This document shows, piece by piece, positions 1 to 10,100 of a stretch of 25,599 nt of DNA. Within the stretch, counting starts at the first letter, position 1. Each line of letters begins with the position of its first letter. Under the pieces are notes generated by a model, which did no database searches, was not told the DNA's origin, and was given only the letters and a program-made list of their open reading frames with translations. The stretch is from Saccoglossus kowalevskii (taxonomy: Eukaryota > Hemichordata > Enteropneusta > Harrimaniidae). The stretch is taken from NCBI RefSeq assembly GCF_000003605.2, contig NW_003118938.1:73540-99138 (forward strand), written 5' to 3'. The translations under genes were made by a program, and so were the position numbers.

Positions 1-276
1 TCACCTTGCATCAAGGCGTGGTACAGTGGTTAGTGTTCACCTTGCATCAAGGCGTGGTACAGTGGTTAGTGTTCACCTTGCATCAAGGCGTGGTACAGTG
101 GTTAGTGTTCACCTTGCATCAAGGTGTGGTACAGTGGTTAGTGTTCACCTTGCATCAAGGCGTGGTACAGTGGTTAGTGTTCACCTTGCATCAAGGCGTG
201 GTACAGTGGTTAGTGTTCACCTCGCATCAAGGCGTGGTACAGTGTTTAGTGTTCACCTCGCATCAAGGCGTGGTGC
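1..276. repeat. 36-bp minisatellite with tRNA box-A-like core
   Basis: About 7.6 copies of a 36-bp unit containing GCATCAAGGCGTGG and TACAGTGGTTAGTG; the copies are nearly identical and the array continues off the left edge. Because 36 is a multiple of 3, the array reads open in several frames as a 12-residue repeat, which is an artefact. Each unit contains TGGTACAGTGG, a full match to the Pol III box-A consensus TRGYNNANNGG. The array lies just upstream of the acceptor of the exon at 320. Confidence 0.93.
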
Positions 277-319
277 AAATGTACAAATTCCTAATAGCTT
301 GTTGTGTTTATATTTACAG

Positions 320-438
320 ATACACATCTCAACAATGTTGCTGGTTCTGAGTCCACAAATGAAGACAAAAATCATTCCGAACATACATCATTATTATCAG
401 ATGAAATAATTGAGACTCATGGGTCCATCAACACATGA
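320..438 (+). CDS. Probable terminal exon of an upstream plus-strand gene
   Basis: After the acceptor TTTATATTTACAG an open frame (two bases, then 38 codons and TGA) encodes a hydrophilic, acidic Ser/Thr-rich tail: HLNNVAGSESTNEDKNHSEH, then TSLLSDEIIETHG. SLLSDEI resembles a cytoplasmic tail with a dileucine-type motif, as at the end of many transporters. AATAAA follows at 570-575. The rest of the gene would lie to the left of the window. No homology recognised. The splice site, stop and poly(A) signal are seen; the gene is inferred. Confidence 0.42.
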
Positions 439-1149
439 TTTGATGTGCAATATTATTGCTAAAAATATACACTCTAATAACATTTACATAGTACTGACAA
501 AAATATGCATTTCACTTGCACACCAAATACTCTCATTTCAGATTACAGTAAATACTTTATTTTAGCTGGAATAAATTTTTCGCTTTTTGGCTGTATTTAC
601 ACAAAATAGCAGTTAAAACAGACCAATCAATATAACTGTGATTTTGACATTATCACTGATAGATATAATTAAAAAATGACCTTGGCATCATCCAATCAAA
701 AATCAGCCTTGTGCATAGATTGCAGTATGCAAGAACAATCTAATAAACTAAAACCTTTCATTTGAATCCACTATATACATCTGTATATATTTACAAAGAT
801 TTCCAGTTCGCAACGTCCATGGCTAATCTGAAATGATTGTATATGTAGTAATATAAAAAAATGCAGTCCATATTATGTTTATGTAGATTTTTAAGCAGCT
901 GGGTTTTGAATTAAAGAATAGAGAGTACACCATTTCATTTGTGCATGTTCCAATTGAAGCACCTTGTCCTTTTTACCACTATTATTTTGTGCAATGGCTC
1001 TCATATCACTGAATTAGTAAGATGTCTATTTCGGTCATTAAAGGAAAACTGCATAACATAGAAATTAACAGTGGAACTTAGCACCAAGGACACAAAAAAA
1101 CAGTATCAGCTAAAATGCAATGACAATATTGCTCATTGCGACAAAAAAC
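439..1149. other. AT-rich intergenic DNA
   Basis: Probable 3' UTR and flank of the exon at 320-438, then AT-rich sequence with no ORF, RNA gene or repeat that I can support. Confidence 0.5.
570..575 (+). promoter_or_regulatory. Possible poly(A) signal for the exon at 320-438
   Basis: AATAAA about 130 nt downstream of the TGA, in AT-rich sequence; significant only if the exon call is right. Confidence 0.3.
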
Positions 1150-1785
1150 AATTGATTGGGCATTATCCTATACAGAAGGCATTCTGCAAATCAGCCAATC
1201 AGATTGGGTATTATACTATACTAATCGGACAATGGTGCGTGCAAATCAGCCAATCAGATTGGGTATTATACTATACTAATCGGACAATGGTGCGTGCAAA
1301 TCAGCCAATCAGATTGGGTATTATACTATACTAATCGGACAATGGTGCGTGCAAATCAGCCAATCAGATTGGGTATTATACCATACTAATCGGACAATGG
1401 TGCGTGCAAATCAGCCAATCAGATTGGGTATTATACTATACTAATCGGACAATGGTGCGTGCAAATCAGCCAATCAGATTGGGTATTATACTATACTAAT
1501 CGGACAATGGTGCGTGCAAATCAGCCAATCAGATTGGGCATTATCCTATAAAGAAGCCATGGTGCAAATCAGCCAATCAGACTGGGCATTATCCTATAAA
1601 GAAGCCATGGTGCAAGTCAGTCAATCAGATTGGGCACTATGCTATACCAACAGGGCCATGGTTCGAATTAGCCAATCATATTGGGTGCTGTACAATACAG
1701 GGGCTATGATGCAAATCAGTCAATCAGATTGGGAATTATACTATGCAGGGTACATGCTGCAAATCAGCTAATCAGATCAAGTATT
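1150..1785. repeat. 55-bp and 49-bp tandem array with CCAAT palindromes
   Basis: About 12 units. The first group has an exact 55-bp period (GCAAATCAGCCAATCAGATT at 1241, 1296, 1351, 1406, 1461, 1516); then the spacing shortens to about 49 bp and the units diverge rightward. Nearly every unit contains CCAATCAGATTGG, a 13-bp palindrome presenting a CCAAT box on each strand. The open frames here are repeat artefacts. Confidence 0.92.
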
Positions 1786-2740
1786 GTACTATATAAACTT
1801 AACCAGAAATAACAATTAACAATACAACATAATAAAAAGCACATGCTATTTTATGGTGCAAGTTCATTTTTATTTCACATTGATGTGGAAAACATTCACA
1901 AATATATATGTAAATACAGTCAAAGCAAAATTGTGAAATGCTATTTATGAATGTGTGACTTGTATGCATACGTTAGGTATATTAGTGACAATCATTTGAA
2001 TCCACTGTCTGTTCTATTGCACAACAAATCTGATAGAGATACACCCGCACACATACGATATGGAACTAATTTGAATTTTCTAATAATAAAATGTAAGAGC
2101 AATCGGGCTGGTGATTTCAATGAGGAATAGTTAACTTACTAAAATTAGAAAATGAAAGAACACATTCTTAGTTCCAAACAGTACCCGTTCACCAGTTTCG
2201 TTGTTCTCAACAATGCCTATTTACTAGGACATGCATCAGTTCTGATTTCCACACACAGCTGCAGAACACCTAAAACTCGCATAGGTCGAAGTACTTAGTT
2301 AAAATATGACATCTCGGATGTTAACAGTCTGCTTGGCGTCTCAGAATTTTACTGTTAGCGCCCTCGTAGCCGTACTTTAATTGATAGAATGTTACCAGGT
2401 AAACAAGACTCTTCAAAGGGTATTGTATGGAATTACATGGTATGGTGACATCATAGTTTTATTGTTTCTTGTCCATCTTTTTATCAAATATGTAAAAATA
2501 ATGTTTACTTTGAGTAGCAATGTAATGTGCATAATGTTCAGATACTTGGCTTTTTCTTATGTTCAAAATGTTCAAAATACTCGACTACTCAAAATTTACA
2601 CGGAAATATACCTTCTAGTACATGATTGATTAGTTTCAAATCAAACGATTTCCAAGACTTCAGTTATAAAGATTTCCATTGAGAAATGTGGACAGAGACG
2701 AACGAGTGAAAAACAAGAAGGGGTAATAATCCAATGAGTA

Positions 2741-3110
2741 AATGGGATGACGTAATGAACGTAATAAGTGAATGGGATGACGTAGTGATAACTTAGTGGG
2801 TGAACGGGATGACGTAGTGGCAACGAAATGAGTGAATGGAATGACCCGGTGATAACGTAATGGGTAAACTGGATGACGTAGTGGCAACGCAATGAGTGTA
2901 TGGGATGACGTAGTGACAACGTAATGGGTAAACGGGATGACATGGTGACAACGCAATGACTGAATGGGATGACGTAGCAACAATGTAATGGTGAACAGGA
3001 TGACGTAGTGACAACGTGGAGAGTGAATGAGATGACGTAGTGGCAATGAGTGAATGGAATGACGTGGCGTAAACGCGATGAGTGAAGTGGATGACGTAGT
3101 GTCAACTCAT
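2741..3110. repeat. 32-bp tandem array with 64-bp higher-order period
   Basis: About 11 units of roughly 32 bp built on GGGATGACGTAGTG. Two unit types alternate (one with AACGTAATGGGTAAAC, one with GGCAACG.AATGAGTGAAT), giving a 64-bp higher-order repeat, so amplification occurred as dimers. Most units keep TGACGT. The 179-codon minus-strand frame across it is an artefact of the period. Confidence 0.9.
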
Positions 3111-3996
3111 TAAGCAAAAATGAAACTAAAGACGATTTGTTGACGATAGAAAAGAATTGACGAGAAGACATATCCCGCAAATGACTTTCTTATGCTTAAA
3201 ATGATCACAAAAAGTGGTGTTACAAAGATGTGCCGATATGAACACCTACGTCGGTATGAATAGATAATTAATCAAATATCTAAAAAAAAACATGAAGCTA
3301 CGAAATAGGACGTGAACGTAGTATTACCAGTAATCAATTTATGCCCCATTAACTCACAGTAACCGAACAAGTACGTATATATTTTGAATAAAAATTTTTG
3401 CACGAATGTACATTCAAAATTATCATCTTCATTATTATGAATTTTGTTTTAAAATATTTTTTCAAGAATTCTTAAAGATGACACTTATTTACGTTGCATA
3501 TGATTATATCCAAACTTAAATTATGCAAATTATTAAAATGAGTTCTCTCATAAATATTTCTTTTTAATCACTCAAACGTGTCTCATACATTAATTATCCG
3601 TACATTCAATGTGTTATATTAGACTATATAGGAAGGCACTGTAAGACGTATATCTTGCTCTGTGCATATAATTGCAGTGAATATAAACAATTAGTTTCCG
3701 GTAATGCATTTACACTTCTAACAGTTATGTGCAACCGAAAATATACATAAAATAGATAATAATAAAAATTGCGTATAGGATATGGTGGTTATTGATTGGC
3801 GACATTGTAACAACCCGGAAACAGGATGCACTAATATTTCTTCGTGAATGTAGAACTCGAGCCATGGCGAGTGTTTCTTTCTTACTGAGATTTGTTTCTA
3901 ATACTACCGGGTATAACTGTTTTACTTCTGATCATGGTTTTAGTGGTTGTTCTTTTAGTTGTTGTTGTTGTTGTTCACGTATGTTATGGTAAGAAT
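3111..3996. other. 3' flank of the STRA6-like gene
   Basis: AT-rich, no convincing exon. Contains the expected 3' UTR of the STRA6-like gene on the minus strand and a short (GTT)n run near 3960-3975. Confidence 0.5.
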
Positions 3997-4178
3997 TTAG
4001 AAATCCACCCAGTCATCTTCGTTTTCGGCAACCACTCCATTATTGTTGTCATGTGTTTTTGGTGCGCGGAATTCTCGCAGGGATGGGTTGTTGTGCAGTG
4101 TGATGGCCATCCACCAACGATTACGAGGTATGTTCGACTTATCCATCATTAAAGGGCGAGCTAATGTGAGTTGGCGAT
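3997..4178 (-). CDS. STRA6-like exon 17 (C-terminal tail)
   Basis: Residues 663-721 plus TAA. RNRWWMAITLHNNPSLREFR is the family's C-terminal signature; human Thr644 and Arg655 (disease alleles T644M, R655C) are both conserved. Human Tyr643, reported as a JAK2/STAT5 phosphorylation site, is Ile. An acidic tail (ENEDDWVDF) follows. Acceptor TTTTCACTGACAG. There is no canonical AATAAA close downstream on this strand; an ATTAAA lies at 3568-3563. Confidence 0.93.
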
Positions 4179-7100
4179 CTGTCAGTGAAAAGGAAAATTG
4201 TATTACTTAAAATAAAACTCATTTCTTATTTTTGAAACAAGAGTTCTATAATGTAATAAAAAAAGAGTGTATTTCATTGGGTTCCAGGAATATCTTAATG
4301 ACCCATAATTCATAGTTCTGTATTCACCTGCAGTGATGCTCTTGTTTTATTTTGTATCGAATTGATAGAAGCTATAGTAATCTTCCTTTTTCGAACAGAA
4401 TAATTTTTTGTAAATGATGGTATGCTTTTCAAGATGGTTTATTAAATAACCAGAGCTATTATCAGAATCAAATGAATAACACCAGTTATCATGGCGAATT
4501 TGTACTTAAACAGGATCAGCTTTGACGCATTTTGAAAGTACTAGTGTGGTTGATTTGGAATCTTACATTTTGAATTTTAATATTGGATTTGATTGATCAT
4601 TAGAATATTTTAAGTCATTCTGATTTTTCCGAAGCGGCATAGTGATATAGCCACGATATAAGTAAACAACTAATTACATATCAAATTTGTAATCCCATGT
4701 AACAGTAAACACACAAAATAATGTTGATAGACAAAATGAGAGATTTAACCTTTCTTATTCATCTTGAGAAGTTTGGATGTAGCTGCATTTGTGATCATAA
4801 TATTGGTTTCAAATCCCGCTTTTTGCTTCATCTTCATTTCATGGACAAGCATTTTGCAGAAAGTGACCAATACCGGGTGACAATGAGCAACCTCAATTTG
4901 CAGAAAAGACAAATATGCAATATAACCTAATAATATAAAATAATTGTATTTATTACATTTATTAAATCTATTAGTCAATGCTCATGGATATACATTAAGT
5001 TTTTCTAAAATCAGTCGGTAAATTGCAATTTCAAATGTGATGCATGTATTCGTTACCCAGCCCAATCAACTGGAAAGTCTTACAATGTTCTTACAAACAT
5101 AACACCAATCCAAAGTTTATATAATTGCCATCATAATATATGATTTTGGCAATTCTTTTCAACCAGCAATGTAATAGGCAGTACAAGCAAAATCTAGTAG
5201 AATGGAACCCCTAGCTGATACAAGACAAACATACAAACTGATCTACACTTTAGTTTGAAATAAAGAATGACGTCACATCCATGGGTTCCAACTGTAGTAT
5301 TGGGCATTTCCACACTCGCACTCGCACTCAGTATTTACCTCGATCCAACATTTCATACTCCCTCATTAGGGTACTTTTATCGATTCGTGACAGGAATAAA
5401 GTACCGAATATCATGCCTTTAATAGCCCGTATTAGACAAGAAATCAGCCCCAAAATCACGTTGAAGAAGAAGAAGAAGTAGGACATGATATGAAAGAAAC
5501 GTCTGTAAAGAAACAGATACCATATTCTTATATCAACATATTCAATTACTAGTATAAGCATGGTAATAGCCATATTTGTATTGAAATTATTCATGTATGG
5601 CGAGAGGTTCCAAAACATAAAATCCACACACAGCACATAACAGAACTTCATATATATATATACAGGGTTGAATCACAATGTACAAATGAGTGATACCAGA
5701 CGTTACACTACACAATAATCCCCTCCAGAAATGGGCATCCGCTCATAGTTACCATCTAAACAGTGTATTCACCAAAGTTTGTACGTCCATTTAATCAGGT
5801 CGCGTGACAGGCACGGTTCCATGGTTTAGTGAAAATACCCAGGTGTGTGTTCACTACACAGTACATATATTTTTCCGGATTATTACATTGGGTCGACTAG
5901 GTATAATAGATTGATAATGACTGTGATGTATGTTTTGTATGTCTGACCACCTAGGTATTCTCAGCTTCAAGGTACGATTTTGATTAGTGCAATAACTCGC
6001 CATTCCAGAATATAACACCCGAAACTGCACTTTGTGTAGTCTACGGCAGGTATATCAAAATACAATGCATTTGAAATCAACACATGTTATGTAATGCTCT
6101 ATCACATGTTATGTCATGCTCTATCACATGTTATGTCATGCTCTATCACATGTTATGTCATGCTCTATCACATGTTATGTAATATTCTTACAGTTCACAT
6201 TTACCTGTTGGTGAGTGCCAAAGACTGTCCATTGTTTTGCAAAAATAAGTACTTGGAGAGAACGAACTGTACCATGTACAAAAAAAGAGCAAAAACAATG
6301 CTGGGCCTGTGGAGAAAGAAACACATCGATTACTGGAACGATATTGTATTTTATTTGAAAGTTTCATCAAATTGCAATTTCAACAAATCACATTTCCTCA
6401 ACATTGTTTTCTTTGATCTGTATGCAACTACTTGCTATAGTAATGTAGGGAATAGGTTGCAGAATGCACTACCCAACTAGAAATGACACCACTTAGATCT
6501 CTTCAAACAAACATATATGACCAAATAATTAGAACCAAGACATTTGAATCCCACTATAATAAACACAGTATGTGTAAATGTACATTATTTGTTACTAAGG
6601 ATATAGGATGATATAGAACATGTTTGCAGTTACATATATCTCAAAACAATTACCCTCACATTTATTCTTCTGTACCCTCCTTTAAAAACTATACATTTCT
6701 ACTTCTTACCAAAGCAGTCCTAACTCTTCACCAAACTTAGATTTGGTGCCACTAGCAATGGGTATGATAACCTGGTATGCAGCGATTACTGACGTCATGA
6801 ATGTCATTATCAACAAGATAACAAAACCTAGTAAAATGTGCAAACAAAAGATGTGAAATTATTAAAAAGTACAAGTAATATGTTGACGATAATACTAAAT
6901 ATATATATTTCTCATACATTATACTTTTTGATTCAGGCAGAAAGGTACTTCATTATGGAATTTATTTAACAAACGTTTCACTGCGATCTTAAATAAGCAT
7001 CTTATTTTTTGGAGCAGAATGTGTTGGGTAAATCGATGAGGCACAATTAGGTTTCCGTCATGAATATTCAACTGTTGACAATACTTGTGTTCTGCAATCG

Positions 7101-10100
7101 ATTATACACAAATGTTTTATCTAATGAGGGAAACTTTATTGTATGTTCATTGATTTTTTGGAGGAAAAATGTTACGACATGCTATGCACAAAGTTGTAAA
7201 GTAAGTTGTCTTACAAATAATAAATATACTGATTATTTTATTTTTAAAAGTGATGGTCGTCAAGAGTACATGATGTGTTATCTTCATTTTTATTAATTAT
7301 TTGTCAATTATCACAAGATATGGTTTAGATTGCGTGCTTATTTGCGATACAGGTATGAATTCATATTGCAAAAATTGAAATCTATTAAACAACCAAAATA
7401 TTTAAGTGATTGTACTCAAAACAGAGAAATATATAAACAACGCCGGTAAACGGGTACCAGTGGCAACGCTAAAAATAGTGTATGTTTTCTAGTGGAAAGT
7501 GAGCAGTCAAAATATTGGCTAAGAAGGATACATTTTTTTAAATGCGTTTAAGGTGACAAATATTACACGAACGTTTTCGTTTGTTTTTTTTCAAATTTGT
7601 CGTTACACTAATATTCCAGTCTTAAAATCATGGTGCGGAAATATTTAGATTTGACAAATATTAATGTTTGGCACGAAGTCAGTTTCTAGCCTACCCGCAG
7701 CTTGTTGGATGTCTCTTGTGATTTTCCAAATGCTTATGTTCTTGGTGAGCGCGAGAGTGTTCCGATTTGTTCAATACTACAGGAAGGTGTTTAAAGCGCG
7801 GTGTTCTTCGCGTAGCGCGTCTTCAAATTCCATGTACTCAGTTAACAATGTATTTTACGCGCATTGTTAAGCAGGATGATCAGCATTTAAATATTGGAGT
7901 AAACAACTTGTTGACAACTGGGCATAATATATGTGAATGAACAAAATGTACGTTACTGAAATGTATAGCGAACTTACCCCATAGGATGTATCCAATCTGG
8001 TATCCAGAATAACGCAGACACGAAACCTGCAAAACAGTGTTTAGAACGACGATTAGCAGACATCATGTTTCAGTCTATAGCAGTAGTTGTCTATCGAGTA
8101 TTGACACTTCACAGTTTTTAGGGCCTGGGCATCGAATATATGTGCATAATACCACTCTATCATAATTTACAGAATTTACAAAAATTTATGATTAATAAAA
8201 CTATTACTAACAAAATTGCAGTGCACAAAATCAAGATATCATCCCAATAAGACTGGGGTCAAGTATAATTGCTTTTACCAAAAATGACAAACAAAATTGC
8301 TAAAAATAGACAATTGCTGTTATCGTTACGAATAAACAACTTTGATTGCGGTTCAACCAAGGAACTTAAATATCAAAGCAATCAGACTTGTGGTTTTCAA
8401 GAAAAAGTCAAAAATTGAATTTGCTTTATCAAAAATGACCAATTATTACGCTAAAAATAAAATTGCTGACACGAATAATAAATCTAATAGAGGTCTATAT
8501 TTCAAGTATCAAGACAATTGTGGTTGTTGGTTTCCAAAGAAAGTGGAAAACCTCCAAAAATATTCGCTAAATGACAGTGAATAGAATCAACGAAAGTTAT
8601 CTACACGTCTATTAGCAGACTGTCGACGATGGATAATTACCGCTTTGAACAACTCTGTCATCTTGGATATCAAATTGGCGGACCAACCTATCGTGAGTAA
8701 ATTCCCATAAACAAGGCGGCAACATTCCAAAGCCAAGCGGTTCAGTAGTTTTTGTGAATACGCTTCACATGCCGAGTGATCACAAAAGCTAATCATGACA
8801 AACTGATTTCTCTTCTATTTTATTCTACAAATTGTACGTCTTCAACCAAAAAAGACTAAATCCGAAATTATTTGAAAACTTACCATGAGAGAAGTAGGAG
8901 CCGATCGTCTTGCTGGCAAAAACGAAGTGTCTCCGCGACACAATCGCATGAAATGGGCTCTAAATAAAGAATAAACCAAGAATGACTTGACATAAAAACA
9001 CGAGTAAAATAACGATAACTTATAAGCTATTTGAGCTAGTGAGATGTGAATTATTACCTGTAGGACGCCATCATACGAAGAATAAACATTGTCATCATGA
9101 GAAATGCCACAATTGCGGAGATGTAGAAACTCACTGTAAAAAGTAAAAAAAAATTCCCGATTTTCTGAATTTGGTCAAAAACGAGGTTATTATATGAGTG
9201 TATCTAGTATGCAGCTAACAATTAGGCAAGGATTACATAAGCAAAGATGTAGGCTTTAATTCTACATATAGGGAGCGATATCAGTAAAGCACGATTTTCC
9301 GGTCAATTAATACATGTAATGATAAAACAAATCGCTTTAAAATGGTTCATGCTAAACCTGATGAGTTGTTGAAAAATGGGTCTGTTGGTGAAGAAAAACG
9401 TCCATAAATTTTCTAAAGTAATGCTACTACATATTTCTGATATGTTGATACAAAGTCACCCCAGCTAAAGCAGTGAAAACAGGACGTGCAAATATTATAC
9501 TCGTATCGGCAACCGTGCTTCCTGAATCCTAGTGCCACGGAAATTAGTGTAACTAATAATCCCATTTCTCAATCCAGAATATCAATAATAAGTGACAGCC
9601 ATATAAGGGTAACGTCAATTTCTACCGTTTACTCCAAATGACAGCAAGTTTACCGTGACAGCCATATAAGGGTAACGTTTACTCCAAATGACAGCAAGTT
9701 TACCGTTGATGCAGCTTGCCAAACTATTGAGGGTTCTCTTGAAATCGATTCCAGTTTGGTTTGTAACATTTAATAACGGGTCTATGGCGTCGACAAACTC
9801 ATTGTACTGGACGAGTGCGTTTTGACCAATGTAGAAATACTGGCACGCGAACTGCAATGAATGCAAACATTTTATTAAATATGTTAAATGTATTAATTCA
9901 ACTGTGTTGTGGCTTTTGAGATAAAAAAAGTTAATTTCTATTGCAAGCTTTGCATACTTACTACATACACAGCTTGCCATGCAACAGAAAATGTGCAAAG
10001 CGCCCTCAAGGAATACTGAAAACCAGGAATAGGTTTGTAGACATATTTTGTGAATTTATGATAAGCCCAGTTCCATATCCGGGCAAAGACACCGCCTCTT

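Noticed and set aside
1-276. tRNA gene
   Set aside because: Only a box-A and partial anticodon-like segment is present in each 36-bp unit; no T-arm, box B or acceptor stem.
6-409. Plus-strand repeat proteins (12-residue period)
   Set aside because: The 36-bp unit is a multiple of 3, so several frames stay open; no independent coding evidence before the acceptor at 319.
1071-1771. Open frames with QISQSDW repeats
   Set aside because: Translation of the 55/49-bp minisatellite; the spacing change breaks the frame.
2641-3180. 179-codon minus-strand open frame rich in RHPxHSLRCHYVIPFTH-type repeats
   Set aside because: It follows the 32-bp array exactly; overlapping frames on the same strand are also open. 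Period artefact.
4149-4160. TTAAAGGGCG resembling the MITE left end
   Set aside because: It is inside coding exon 17 and lacks the rest of the element; chance match.
5503-5651. Upstream extension of exon 15 as a first exon with its own Met
   Set aside because: A strong acceptor (TTTCTTTACAG) sits just before the conserved Arg, and exon 14 supplies the missing helix in phase.
8884-8959. Alternative frame of exon 11 reading SPFHAIVSRRHFVF
   Set aside because: It runs into exon 12 in a frame without family similarity and then a stop; the correct frame gives MRLCRGD and continues to RYSGYQIGY.
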